DNA of 64,000 nt from positions 10,850,001 through 10,914,000 of the forward strand of contig OZ176053.1 in assembly GCA_964247055.1 (NCBI GenBank). Direction: 5' to 3'. Shown here piece by piece: positions 27,538-41,390 of this stretch. A model generated the notes under the pieces. The model did not search any database and was not told the DNA's origin. It worked only from the letters and a program-made list of their open reading frames with translations. The position numbers and the translations under genes are program-made. How positions within the stretch are numbered: the first letter of the stretch is position 1; the number at the start of each line of letters is the position of its first letter. Source of the DNA: Paragordius varius. Lineage: Eukaryota; Nematomorpha.

Positions 27538-27719
27538 CAGTGGCGTATGCAGTAAAAGATTGTTAGTGCAAAGTAATCTTAATGAACACAAAACAGGGGG
27601 ACAATTTTCATATATTAATTATCATTCCGTCCTATTTATAACCATATCCATAATATCCCCCTGTTTTGTGTTCATTAAGATTACTTTGCACTAACAATCT
27701 TTTACTGCATACGCCACTG
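27538..27719. mobile_element. MITE with 64-bp perfect inverted repeats and TA target site
   Basis: The arms begin CAGTGGCGTATGCAGTAAAA and match without a mismatch for 64 bp on both sides of a roughly 54-bp loop. TA dinucleotides flank it (27536-27537 and 27720-27721), the target-site duplication used by Tc1/mariner-type elements. At 182 bp it has no coding capacity and must have been moved by a transposase elsewhere. Perfect arms suggest recent insertion or recent amplification. Confidence 0.9.
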
Positions 27720-28431
27720 TATTTGTTTGCAATCGGTTGAATATGCTAATATCGGTTGGTAAATATAATTAATTAATATTTTAAAAACGTATTAATCTTT
27801 TATAAAGCAATCTGGTATTTTTATACTATATGTTTTTATCAATGATATTGAATATATATCTGTCATTCTGAATCACAAAAACAAAATGATTTTGTTACAT
27901 AATCATTAAAAAATGTAGATTTTATAAAAAAGAGTGTGTACATGTAAGTTAATGAATTTTATACATGTATAAACAAAATGATTTAATCAAGATGGTTAGT
28001 TTATTTTTTACCATAACTCAACATATGTAATTTTATATGAAAAAGTTGTCTAAAACTCTTTTTTCTCTTTTATAATATGCCGCTCCTAGCTTTAATACTA
28101 AAAAATAATTGATAAAAAGTTACATAAGATCACACATAAATATTGTATTTTTTTTGTTTTTTTTTTAAAAAAAAACCAAATGCCGTGTCATGCAAAATTA
28201 ACTAATATAAAAGTGATATATTATAAATTCATTAGCTTTATTTTGGGATCTCTTCAAATATTAACCAATTAGATATACGATTTTTACATGATGAATGGAT
28301 TATTAGGATGCTAATTAGAGTTTAGCTTTTATTTCTAAAAGCAATTATATATATTATAACAACCAATTGATATATTTTAGATTTCACAAAAGTCTAATCC
28401 ACACACAATACAGCTCTGTCTATACCTGTCT

Positions 28432-28432
28432 T

Positions 28433-28475
<43 letters not shown>
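28432..28475. repeat. (TA)n microsatellite
   Basis: Simple TA repeat, slightly interrupted near its left end, in the gene-free region. Confidence 0.9.
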
Positions 28476-28478
<3 letters not shown>

Positions 28479-30607
28479 TGTTTTGAAATAGATTTCGTGA
28501 TATCATTTATTATACAATACATTACAACATATTGAATGATAAAAGAACGTACTTTGTCTAATGATACGAAAAAAAATTATAATAATTGTAATTATATATT
28601 GTATTTATTCCCGGAAATCTGCATTAGTTTCAAAAAAATGTAAATATACTTACCGGCCATTTTTAGATTTTTGAAAATAAAACACTCTTTGTTAGTTAGT
28701 TAAGTATAAAAAAAACATGTATATATAAGGATTATATATACACTTAGTTATATTGTCGCATGCACTCAACGCAAAGGCTTGATATCGTTAATAAGCTTTA
28801 ATATTTCTCTAATTTGTCAAAAATTTGATTAGTTATATAATATCATACAATATATATCCTATTTTATTTAAATTTATACATGTATAATATATAATAACTA
28901 GTCAAAAGCTAAAATATTTTATGTGTAATTTAAAATCTTGCTGCTTTTGATAAATCAAGTGTGCTCAATACAAAAAAATAATATGAACGAGCGTTTAATG
29001 TTGATTGGCGTGAGATTTTTACCTCAAATATTCTCATATTAAAAATACAAAAGTAAAATAGGTGAAGCATTAAAGCGAAAATCCGCAGGTATTTGTTTTC
29101 CTAACTTTCACAATGCTTATAATTATGGATTTATATTTATAGCCTTACATCTTAAGAAATTTGAAATTCGCTCTTTATATTTTAATAAATGTCAAGTTTA
29201 AGTAATAAATTTATTTATAAAATAAATAAATTTTATAAATTATTTGAAATATTTAAAATCAATTAGTCTAACCTCTAACATCTAAACATATATCGAGAAA
29301 TAGTTTTAAGAGTTTACATTGCATTTTAAGAATCCCTAAATAATAGATTTTATAGTGAGCTTTATTCCCCCTCTAACCACAGTGGCACACACCAAAAATA
29401 TAAGTAGTGCAAAAATATTTTATTAAGCGGATGACACTTCGACACCTATTATTTTACACACAAATGGCTTCGCGGGACGCATTCGAGTTATGGGTGGTGT
29501 TAATAAATATTTTATTACATTTTAAACACAAGACTAAATTGCAATCACAGTAAAACAATTATTTCTAGTTTGTCCTGGATAAATTTGCCATAAATTACAG
29601 ATACTTTATTGCAGCTATGGGTTGGGATTGATATAATCCTATATGGTGATTATTTTTGGATTTATTTTTAAACATATCCATTAACTGTGAATGAAGGTAC
29701 TGTTTCACATCACAAAAAAAACATATAATTAAAATGATTACAAGTCACTTGAGACGAATATATATTTTCCATGTTTAAAATCGATCTGACTTACATAACT
29801 TTAGGGTACCGCATATATCTTTCGTAAAGCCGAATAAACTAATGTATTAACTTTTACGGGGAGCTTGTTTAAGGAATTTCATTTATGTCAGTATCATAAT
29901 CGTCAATTCGATTCCGTTAATTTAATTAGATCGTATTTTGAATATAAAAATTTCCATTATTAAATCAAAAATTACATATCGAAAATCTAAAATAATTTTT
30001 ATAAGACATTTTCCTTTGGTTTTAATGTAAAAAAATATGTTTAAAAGTGATTTTTTACTGTTTTTTATGATCCATGATAACTAAAATTCTCTTTTATGAA
30101 TTTAAAATGCATAAACACCCAAAATTTTTATCGGAATTGGTCCCGAAAAACCGTTGATTTCGATTTAAATCATTTTATCATCTCTGACGGCTATAAAAAA
30201 TACTTATTTTAAAACGTTCGGAGCAAAAGAGGTATGGTTAAATAGGATATTTATGCCAAAATATCTGATCTGGTTTCCTTATTTTTCTGGCCAACAATAG
30301 TATTTTAAAAATTGTGATTAACAAAAATAAACCGTTAAAAGTAATTTTCCACCTTTTCCAACTCAATAATATAATTTGATGACTAATAATTTACAACAAA
30401 TAATATATATTTTAATTATAAAAAATTATTTCGACACAAAAACAGGTACGATAAATCCAATCCTAATTTTTACGCATTTCATTCGTAAAACATATTTGTA
30501 GTCATAATTAAGTAATTTTCTAGATAATTCAGCCAAATTATAATATGTAAAAATAAGAACAACAGCTTTTTTCCAATTCGATTGGCTGTATTAAAACCTA
30601 GAATACG

Positions 30608-30608
30608 T

Positions 30609-30650
<42 letters not shown>
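30608..30650. repeat. (TA)n microsatellite
   Basis: Simple TA repeat with one AA interruption near its left end, in the gene-free region upstream of the T-box gene and beyond the 3' end of lipin. Confidence 0.9.
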
Positions 30651-30655
<5 letters not shown>

Positions 30656-31287
30656 TGCAATCATTTTTCCCAAAATAATTTAATTAATTTTGTTGAAACA
30701 AAGAATTTTAATGGTTTTCAAAATCTGTAGCCTAAAAAACATAAATCATCATTAATTTATACCAACAAATTTATAATGAAATTTATTTTATAATGTTGTC
30801 CTAAACATAAAACAAACATCGCAAATAATATAAATAAAAGTGTGGTATCATAATTAAAATGTCTCCGGACAAGATTGATAAATAAATTAGGTATACCATA
30901 CATATGCAATTATGATAGATAATTAGATATATAAAAAAACAAAAGATATGGTTAATCATTATAATTCATATATAAGCATTCATCGTAAGATTCACAACAT
31001 ATATATATTTATTAATTTATCTCATCACAGCTGTATTCAGATTTACCATTAATGGGTGATAGCTTATACTATATAAAAATAATAACACAGAAGTTTGGAT
31101 CTAAAGTATAGAAAGAAATCCTCGAAAAATTCTCAGTGTACCCAATTAAATGGCTTGGATATTATATTATAAAATTTGCGCCTAGTTTATATATACCATA
31201 ACAACTAGGCTCAGATACATAAACACGCCTGTTATTAAATAAAAACCCCGGGGAGGATTAATTTCTATACTTTATAATGTAAGATGT

Positions 31288-34200
31288 TTAAGATTTGGCA
31301 TAAAGTGTTGTTTGAATATCACCGTTCTTTTTATCACTATTCTTGTTGTTTTTATTGCCAACTCCATACTTAGTCAATATATTTTCTTTTTTATCATCCA
31401 ACAAACATGGTTCATTATTTGTCATTGTTTGGGATGATGAGGTGTCAGGAATCACATAAGATTTAGATGCTTGTTTCTCAGTTTTAGTTTTATCAAAAGA
31501 GGTACTCTTGTCTTTAAAACTTTTATTTGTAGTTTTATTACTATTAACATTATCATTCATATAATCTTTATATTGCACATTAGTGAGGGTGAAATAATGT
31601 TCATTTTCATTCACGCTGGTCAAATCTTCATCAGTACTTGTAGGTTTTGTTCCAAACATACTGTTTTCCATATTGGCCGTAAATACAATTTTGTCAGTTG
31701 GGACTGGTAAAGTCGTTTGCTTTAGTTCTGCAAACAAAGGTTCTTTATCATGAGATTTTTCTTTTTCCAAATCCGGTTCTTTTAGCGTTAATTCTGGAGG
31801 TACCAACACCTTTTTCGGATTCTGAGCGATAAAAATATCACTATTATTGGTGGGTAACGAATCTTTTTTTATGGTCAAAGCTTTCATTTGCAAAGTTTCT
31901 TCGGGTTGTTTCGTATCGATAGGAAGTGATGGTAAAGGAGATCTCCAATACGTGAAATGACTAAATTTATCAGCCTCTAACAAAGTATCATTGGCATGAG
32001 ATTTAACCGAAAAAGATTTGTATGTAGGGTAGAGGGTCTTTTCAGGTCCTGTTATTGTTTCATTGTTGGGCACAAGTTCGTTTTGAATGTCCAAATTTGT
32101 GGTACCTTGTTTCCCTAATGTAAGAAAAAATAGAAAATGTAGGGTTTTCAAATATATCAATCAAAATCGGATAATAAATTATGGAAAATATTTTAAATTT
32201 TACATATTAGAATAAATTTGTTTGTATAATAGATTTAAAATTATATGGACAAAACGTAAAAATATAAAGATAAATATTTTTTTCTATAACCATAATTTTT
32301 ATCATTATTTATATTGAAGGTGTGAAAAAGAGATATATATATATATATATTACTAACACAATCCATTCTATATTTTAATAATTATATAAAGCTTATATAG
32401 CAAAAATTAATGTTTGAGAAGTATGTGGTTGTCTTTCAAAAAAATATTGGTCGTTCTATATTTACGCTTTGTCCGTAAAATTACAATTTTTACTGTCCAA
32501 TGGGAATAAACAAAGCAAATACCTATAATTTTGCCATTAGCAAACGGAGGAGAACTGAGTGATTCACTTCTGGCGTCCATATAATCATCTATGCAAGAAA
32601 TCTTGCGTGGCATGTGATATGTGTAACGGGGTCGTATAACAGGAGGAAAAACCTTTTACAAATACATAATATAGGTGTTGAAATATCTTAACCTCCCCAA
32701 AATTTTGAAAATATTAGACTCTTTAAAATTAAGTTATTTCGAGTTGTTTTTATAAAAAACATAACTTAATAATAGAAAGTCTGCCAATTTTGTTAGAAAG
32801 TCTTTATAAAGACTAATGTGTATGGTATTTAGAATTATAAATATATTATATCATTTGGAGAAATTTTAATTCCAATCATATACAGTATATAAGAAAAAAT
32901 AAATAATCATACTAATGCCTATTCTAATTTTATACTGTAATATAATAATAATAGTATACTTGATCTACCAAATCCTGAAGTTTTGTGTAAGATGTTAGAT
33001 AGGTTTTGGTCAAATCTACAGATATTTCGCCCCGATAATTGATGGTAAAAATGCGTGAAACTGGTATATCAACTGCACGGTACGCATAAACATCGTTGAT
33101 TCGATTCCCAAATCCGGCGTAAAATGGTGTAGCATATTTGGGAAACAAAGCGCGAATATCCATCAAACAAGAGATTTTAAATTCTTCAGGTTTTTTTTCA
33201 ATCACCTCTCTAAGCAATAAATATTTAAATTAATACATTGATAGCCCGTAGAAATCATTATTTGAGTACTTTTATGAATATAAAAGATATGCGAAATCAT
33301 CGATTAACTGATTATGCAATCAGTCTTTCTCATTTAATAAAGCAAAACAAAATTTGGCAATTATCTCGGTAACACAACTGATATTTTACATACAATTTAA
33401 GTTTTACACCAATATAATTTTTTCAGTTTTATGTGTTCATTCCTTAGTATTTTTATATATTGTATTTTTTAAAACAGTCACAAAAATGCAATTTATTAAC
33501 AGTCTAATCCATCCCTAGATACATAGTTTAACAACAAAGTTCTCTAATTAAATGTCAAAAATCGATTTGGAATAAACTTGTGTATGGCAGATAAGAGCGA
33601 ATTAGGGTTTAGTAGAATAGGTCCTTCAGGTAATGGCATATTGTTTTGTTTAAAGCTTTTTAGGTAACCTCGGGTTCCTGGTGCTTGGCCAATGGCACGC
33701 GATGATAGGTAGACAAATTTGTAACCTAATGTAATGGAAATTGGAATTTATAATGAATGTAATATTTTCATGTCTACGAATTTATGTGGACTAACTCATA
33801 TTTTGCATTTTTACGTAAAATATGTTATTATATGTGTTACTCATTAAAATATTTATAGCATTTTTTATATCCGATATTAGAAATTTTTGATGTGGGCATT
33901 TTTGAGGAAGCATATTTAGGCCAAAAATATTTATTATTTTTAATAAAATCATATTAGAGGGCGATTGATTTTAGATGTGCTATGCATGAAATTAGAATAT
34001 CCATTTATATGAAAAAAACCTTTGTTCATTGAAATACATGCCTCAATATAAACCATGTATTTAATCAAAACAAATTACAAAAAGTTGCAATTAAATTCCA
34101 GTTTTTGAAATAAATATATTCTACCATTTTTGCTTATTCGCGAATACAATTCGGCAACGCCATATTGGGACCAATCTTTTCCAAGGAAAGGGAATATATG

Positions 34201-37200
34201 GCCTAAGACATCAGATCTATCATTAAAATTATTAAATTAAGTTTTTTCATATATTAATATTTAATTTTTGCGTTTTTATAATGAAAAAGGATTCGAGTTT
34301 GACTGGTTGATATACCTTAATAATGTGACAAAGAACGCCTAGAAAAAAGCCATGTCAAATTATAGGAATGTTATCAAATATATTACATTATATAGGAGAA
34401 TAAAATATACAAATAAGAAATATTAAAGTTGAGTGAATTACGCATTGTATTTATGAAATTTATTAAAAAAATTAAGCTGAAATGCGTACAAATATAAAAA
34501 ATATATATTTGTACGCATTTCAGCTTAATTTTTTTAATAAATAAGAAATAATCGTGAAATTTTATTTTTTTTCATAATATAATTAAATATATAATCAACA
34601 CAATCCGATTTAAGTATTATTGTTTTACCGCATATATTAGCTTTAATATCAATTGATTATGATATAACCCGTCAAACCAACCCTAACCAAGAAAATATAA
34701 TAAATTAAAAATTTAATTTTCTTAAAGTATAAAAAGTGTATCTAAAAAATAAAAAAACTTTGTGATAGTTCCATCAATATCTGAAATGACAATTTTATCA
34801 TCAAAACTCCATAGAAAAATATGAGAAGCACAACGAGTTGTACCCTGAAATTGGGTTGTTACAGAAAACGTCACATCATTTATCCCATCACGTAAATTAA
34901 GTTTGGCCTACAAATAGAAAATATTTTATATAATAAAAATAAATTTATTAACAAAATTGGTAAGATCTTAATATATATTTGTTTTAATAATGTGTGACTG
35001 AATTAAAGTGAAAAAAATTAATGTCATTTAGTGTCCAATACTCATTTATTATAATTTACAATACAAACCGTTAAGATATTAATTCTCATTCTGTAATTTA
35101 CGTTTGCATGAGAAATAAAGTCACATATTATATCTTAACAAAAAAAATTATCAATAAAACATTAAGAAATTAATCAAAAAATCAATAATATGTTACAATT
35201 TGTTCCGAGGTTAGGCGAAGCGATTTAACCCATTTATGATGTGAGGTTGGGGTAGAGTTTTTATTATTCATTTCTATGTTTTCTCTATCAAAAATTAATT
35301 AGAATATTAAATTAAGTAAATTAGGTACAATGGTAAAACGAAAAATTACTGGGTAATCCTATCTTTTTCCTTTTCTGCCGTGTCCAATGATGCGGATCGT
35401 TTAAGAGGATGTTTCTATCATTACAATAAATTTCTTTAATTCATATTAATGTTTTTTTAATAGCTTAATCAAGCTTACGTACAGTAATGGGTTAATATTT
35501 CATAATAATCATTATTGATAAATATATTTAAATAAATAAAAATCTATTATAGTATGGCATGTGTCTTAGTTAATTACAAATTATATTTGACAATAGTGAT
35601 ATAATACAAAAATGAATTATATTCTAGCAACCAGCTAACCAACAAAACCTAACAATGTATTAAATGGAAAAGTTTATAATTTTATGGAATCATGTGTGGT
35701 TTTTCTAATTTATAAAAACTATTTTTCTTCAAACCAAACTCGAATTTAAATAAATTTGATAACCAAAAACTTTTCAAAGTTTGATGGTTTGTTTAGAAAT
35801 TATAAACCTCGCCTCCGTCCGTAGCCTGTATCATTTCACGTAAAGCTAAGGCTGTATCTTGGTCCACTATTTCTTCCGATTTGATTGATAATGCGTCAGG
35901 TTCGTGAGATCTTAAAATATATTTTTTTGTTTCATATAATTTTATATGGCTATGGAAGTCAAAACTAAATAAAAAGTAACCGATTGATAGGTTTTCCCAG
36001 CATGATTGTTGAAATATAATAATTAAAATTTTTAAGATAAAAAATAAAAAAAAACAAATATTTTCCAAAAGAAACCATATTTTTTTGCTTGCTTTTTTGC
36101 ATACATACCTAAATAATTAAATTGTGTTAAAAAATTGAGTGTGTTACCAATTTCCATCTCTTAACGATAGATAGGTAAAAAGTATCAATCTTTACCTATC
36201 ATATTGAATAATCTTTATAATTTAAATTTCTGATTTAAAATTCCATAAGCAAAAGTCAAAATTAGAATTACTTTTCAGATTTGGTCAAGGAGGATGGCTG
36301 ATTATTATTTCTTTGATGCCTACCTCGCCATGAAAACCAAGACGATTTAGCATGCGTAGATGTAGATAAGGGAGGATTAGATACAGAAACCTGTGTAGTA
36401 TTATTATCGATTGATTCATTTTTGGTAACCTGTGCCACATAAGGAGCTAATGACTCCTAAAATATATTAAAAATTTTGCAAATTATGTAAATTTTGGGAA
36501 AATTAAAAAATTATTAAGATAGGTATCACATATAGAGATTTGATTAATTAAAATATGACTGTTTTGATCTATTGAAATTGACTTGCAATAAAAATAAGGA
36601 AAAATATAAATGACAAGGGTAGAAAAAATCAATACTTCTGTAAGTGGTTTATCATAGATTAACATAGTAGCTAAAATAGGAATGGCTATTTTCCAAGGAT
36701 AATATCTATGTAAAGTAAATGCAACAGTTATATTTGTCGTAATGATTGAAAATTGTAAATCATATGAAAAACATCTTTTAAACAATGTGTTAAAAAGTTT
36801 AAAACAAATACTTTGCGCCAATCTTGCACACAAGATTAGGGTTCATGAAAATGCTGGTATCTTTGGCTATATCATCAAAAACTATCATCGATCTGTCAAT
36901 TAAATTATTAACAGGAATATAATAACATGAATCTATACCGAAAAAACAATATATTATGAAAAAATACATTAATATTATGGGTAATAGTATCTTAATACGT
37001 AATAAATTACAATTTATGCCACTATATCTTTTAGACAACATAAAATGTCATCAGAACACTGAAAAAATAAATTATAGTTTTATGATTAATTTAACATATC
37101 AAAATAAAAAAGTTTATATGAACCATACTTTAAGAAATCATTTTCATCAATATTTATATCAATCTTGGGTGACAATAAGGTTACTTCTGGAGATAAGGGA

Positions 37201-40200
37201 GAATCGACGACTGCATTTTTATCGGTTATTTGAATTTCACTCTCCATTTTTGTTGTTTTAGGAGGCAATCCACATAAAGAAAGAGCAAAATAGGGAATTT
37301 CGAAAGATATGTGTTTTCTAAATGTTTTTTTACATTCATAAATATATATACGTTCAGTGATGTCCGAAAAAATAAAGGACGTAATATATGTAGAACTAAA
37401 GTAAAAGTGTATTAGAGAGCTAAATTTCAAAAAATAAAGCAAATCAGATTTCGAAATTCTATTATTTCTCAATATAATCAATGAATAAGGACATTATAGA
37501 GGGAGTAAGTTCTTTTACTTAAATAATATGCCTAATTCCATTTAACTTTATAGTAAAATATATGCAATACTACAAAAATCATAAAGCAAAAATGGGTAAT
37601 ATAATTAAAATTTATTGATTATACTTTGGACTTGGGGGTGGAGTCTTTCTAATTGGATCCAATATATTTTCCGTTTTTTCGATGGCTTCATTGAGAGCGT
37701 CACTCGTTTTAACGTTAGACGTTACAGGTCTTGTTGATATTGCGAAGAATGGTAAATTAAAAATTAAATTATCAATAAATAGGATTAGACAAAATGATAC
37801 ATTAAACAGATAAACTTTAACGTATAAATTATTACATATTAGTGTTTGCGGGAAAATATTTAGCCAATGTTTCTGCATCCATTTCCCCGTTTTTTATATC
37901 ATCCAAGTATATACCTTCCACCATCTTTGAGTTTTTTGATTTAACGTCTTCTAAAATTGTTATAGAGCAAGATTAAAATGTAGCTATTATAAATTAACAA
38001 TGTGAAATAATTTATGGTAATTTTAACTTACTTGATTTATTTGTTTCCAATGTGGTTGTGCTCTTAGGTGAAAAGTCGTTTGATCGATTTGGCGTGGATA
38101 TATCTAAATTGGGTTTAATATTTGGCGTCAAATTTTTTTCATTTTGTTTTGTGGTCTCAACATTTTCCACATTGATATCGCTACAATTTTTTTCATTCGA
38201 TTGTTGATCATCACTCCATTCCGATAGTATATTGTTTGTTGTTGTTAAAACGATATTGCTGTTTCTTTTAACGTATGATCTTTTTCGATGATGACTTTGG
38301 ATTGTTTTGTTGTTATCTCTTTTCTTCTCAGGTAATTTACCCCAATTCCATTTCAATCGATCATCGGGCTGTTCTATGGTAGTGATTGGATTATTAATTT
38401 TTTCAAAACTATCTTTACTGTCATATGCGTGATCAGTTACATTGTTTTGATCAGACCGTAATGTTTCGCCACAATTTTCTGTAAAGTTATCCATTGCAAA
38501 AGAATGGTTAGGGTTTAGAGAGGGCATATTGGGTGAATGTAACAAGGGCAAAGAAGGTGATGAAATGTGAGGGAAATGTTTTTTGCCAGTCCGATCACCA
38601 CCACTTTTTAATGCAAGTGTGTTGGGATTTTTAAGGCTTGATAAAAAATTTGGATGATTAGTTATAGTGTTAACATCATCACTCTTTGGTTCTATGATGG
38701 GTGTGATAAAAGTATTAGTAAATGTTTACTTATATAAAAAACTAAATAAATAGTATAACCTTTTACTTTTATAATTAAAGGGTAGGGATTATTGTTTACA
38801 TTAAGGATTCTCAAAGCTTAAACAACCTGTTTTTAGGTTTGTAGTTATATGAAAACAAAAAAAACTTTAGGCACCGTATTTATAGATATCGAGTTAATTT
38901 TAGTTTTCAAAAATTTGTAACCGGCTCCATTGTATACAAGGTGGTTCCTGAGGGTTCTTAAAAAAATAAAACTGGTTCCGAGCGTTGAGCTGCGTTTCCG
39001 TTTATATTGTGCAATAATTGATTTATATAGCATGCAATACATTATCATCATTTATGATTTGTTTTCAATAAAATATTATAAATGTTAACAGAATTTAACA
39101 ATTGATGACAGAAAATTCAAAATGATTCTTTATTAATTTCGTGAGTTATATAATATTATACATAATTACAATAGAAAATAATAAATACATCCTATTAAAA
39201 TATATTTCCAAAAAGCTTTTAAGGGCATATATAAAAAAAACTACACGATAAAAAATAAAAGTTATACCAGCAGCAAAGGGATGACTAAATTGTTCCGCGG
39301 AATTAGAGTCGCTAAATCCAAATGGGAAAAATACCGTTGATGTAGGAAGTTCTGAATCACTGCGATATCTGGGTGAACCGTCCATGTTTAGGCGAGATTT
39401 ATTACAGTTTGGGATTTGGTGATTAAAACTGTCAGATTAAATAAAAAATAATTATGATATGGTTATAATGAAAATGAGTTTTTCAAAAAAGTTAATTGTA
39501 TCAAATTAATTATTTTATTCCCTATATTCCCAACATACAATATACGATTATAAGCCAATCACAAAGGATATTGTTAAAATACAATGTCAAGTTAATTCTA
39601 ATCGAATTGAAAAAAATATTAAATGTAAAAGTTTACCTACAACAATCTTGAGAGCAGGTTTGAGTACCAAAATCAACCAAAATTTTATGATTTTTACCAA
39701 ATTTTATCGTTTGTTGATAAGGTAAATCCACCAGCTGTAAATGTAAATCTTCCATTTCATTTTCAAGGCCTGTATCAAGCGATTGTGCCGATTTCACAAC
39801 ATGTAATGATTGTTGAACAAATTTAGAGGATGATGGTTCAGGTGAAAGTGAACCTACGTAATATGTTTTTAATTTTTTGTAAAATTTTATTTTATAATAA
39901 ATTGATATTGACAAATTTAACAAATTTATTAAAAATTAGTGATAAAATTTTTTAGTTATTTATTGTTTAAAAGTACATTGCCGTTATCATAAAAGTAGTT
40001 TGTGTTACAGTGTACACCTCATCATTAACCTATCCTTATAATCATCTTATATAAATAGACAGTCATCCATAAACTAATTAGTTATGGCTTATATAAAACT
40101 TTTTCATAATTTCTAATAACCATTTTTTTGAATGACAATTAATTTGAAATAAGTACTGACACAGATGGTTAATATGAGTGTGCCCTATAATAATTAAAAG

Positions 40201-41390
40201 CAAAAACGAATAGAAGATAATTAACCTTCCTTCTTAACCGTCAAATTTTTGTTGTGATGATGTCGTAATGGATTAAAACGATGATTATGTTTGTGAGTTA
40301 TTGCATTTCGCTGAGTAACACATTTTTTAACGGTATTTTCCTTTTTATATTTGTCACATGGCATTTCATTATCGCCTAAGATAAAGCTATTATCCCTTTT
40401 ACCATCATTTGGTGTTATATGATTATGGACACAATTTGATTCATGCAAAGCAAAAGGAATATTGGTTTGACAACCAATACTTTTATCTAATAATAATAGT
40501 ATTGGATTAATTACTAAAATATCTGAAACATTGCATTTATTTAAAACTTGAATCGAAAATAGAAATTTAATAAAAAAAAATTTAAGAAAATGTCTTTTGA
40601 TCCCAAAATTTAATTTTATCATAATTTATTCATAATACGAGTTATTAATCGAAACACGTTTTTACGATGATTAATAATTAATGGTTAGCGCAAGTTATGT
40701 AAAGTTATCATACATTTAGTCGTGCCAGATACGGTAGGAGTATCACTTAAAGTATCATCTTCGGCACCAGACCATATGGGCGAAGTGGCCAAAAAATCTT
40801 CATCGCCAGATTGTACAGAGCTAGCATAATCAGTAGTTGCAGAATTAATTCCAATTGTCGGATTAATATTTGGTTGATCTAACACTGGATTACTTCCAAG
40901 ATGATGTTTGGAATCATGTTCATCAATATCAACACCGTTTAATGACTCTTTAAGGGTAACCATATAGTCTCCAGGCAATTTAGCCGCATTACTCCGGAGT
41001 GGAGTATTAGCATTGTCAAAGCTTCCGTGAGATAAGTGTATTTGTGCAATTTGGGATCCAGGTTGAACAAAAAATGCTTCACCAGATTCACCCAATTTCA
41101 TGTGTAAATCATCAATGTATTCCTCATTAATCTCTATATCGACCTATAAGACATTAATATTATATATTTTTTGGAATTTAAAATCATTATTCTAATAGAA
41201 TTACAATTTTTTCACGGCTTCGTATAACACCTAATTTCCCAAACTTTACATGAAAAGGAGAAGACATATAGGTACCATCTTCTTGCCGTATTATTATCAC
41301 ATCAATAGCTCCGCTCAATGTAGCTGGATTAATTTCATCATAGAATCCTTTCATTCCGGATAAAAATTTACCCACATATGTAAAAGCCAT
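31288..41390 (-). CDS. LPIN: Lipin, phosphatidate phosphatase
   Basis: Mg-dependent enzyme converting phosphatidate to diacylglycerol in lipid synthesis at the ER; lipins also enter the nucleus as coregulators. Exons: 41390-41205, 41143-40714, 40522-40226, 39853-39637, 39428-39268, 38691-38032, 37950-37836, 37729-37625, 37317-37129, 36892-36812, 36705-36636, 36456-36272, 35910-35808, 35414-35350, 35284-35197, 34907-34759, 34216-34125, 33725-33578, 33209-32960, 32652-32523, 32114-31288 (TAA). All phases agree, giving 1,515 aa against about 900 in mammals. [64 protein letters not shown] lies near residue 877. C-LIP: the catalytic DxDxT motif is DIDGT at about 1027-1031, followed by [44 protein letters not shown] and FTYWRSP. 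The usual coactivator motif LxxIL reads LGHIF. About 210 residues follow FTYWRSP, where known lipins nearly end. Active by motif. Confidence 0.96.
32225..32495. mobile_element. Mariner-like MITE in a lipin intron
   Basis: The right end reads TTTGTCCGTAAAATTACAAT and ends TTTTTACTG; the left end holds its diverged inverse (ATGGACAAAACGTAAAAATA). The interior AAGACAACCACATA is close to AAAGACAACCATAC in the element at 60.2-60.6 kb, so both belong to one family. The right end is about 25 bp from the 5' splice site after exon 32652-32523. The left terminus is uncertain by several bases, and no clean TA flank remains. Confidence 0.6.
34459..34541. repeat. Near-perfect palindrome in a lipin intron
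   Basis: Arms of 38 bp at 34459-34496 and 34504-34541 match without mismatch around a 7-base A/T centre; the arms contain AAGCTGAAATGCGTACAAAT. Its intron follows the exon that encodes DIDGT. It would form a strong hairpin in RNA. It could be a tiny foldback transposon relic or a replication-generated palindrome. No target duplication was identified. Confidence 0.85.

Larger units (their letters stand above)
24192..31287. other. Gene-free region upstream of the T-box gene
   Basis: About 7.1 kb of A+T-rich DNA between the T-box start and the lipin 3' end. Short open frames here show no family motif and no splice-consistent extension. It contains one MITE (27538-27719), and TA microsatellites at 28.4 and 30.6 kb. 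T-box genes commonly have distal enhancers, so regulatory elements are plausible, but none can be pointed to. Confidence 0.7.
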
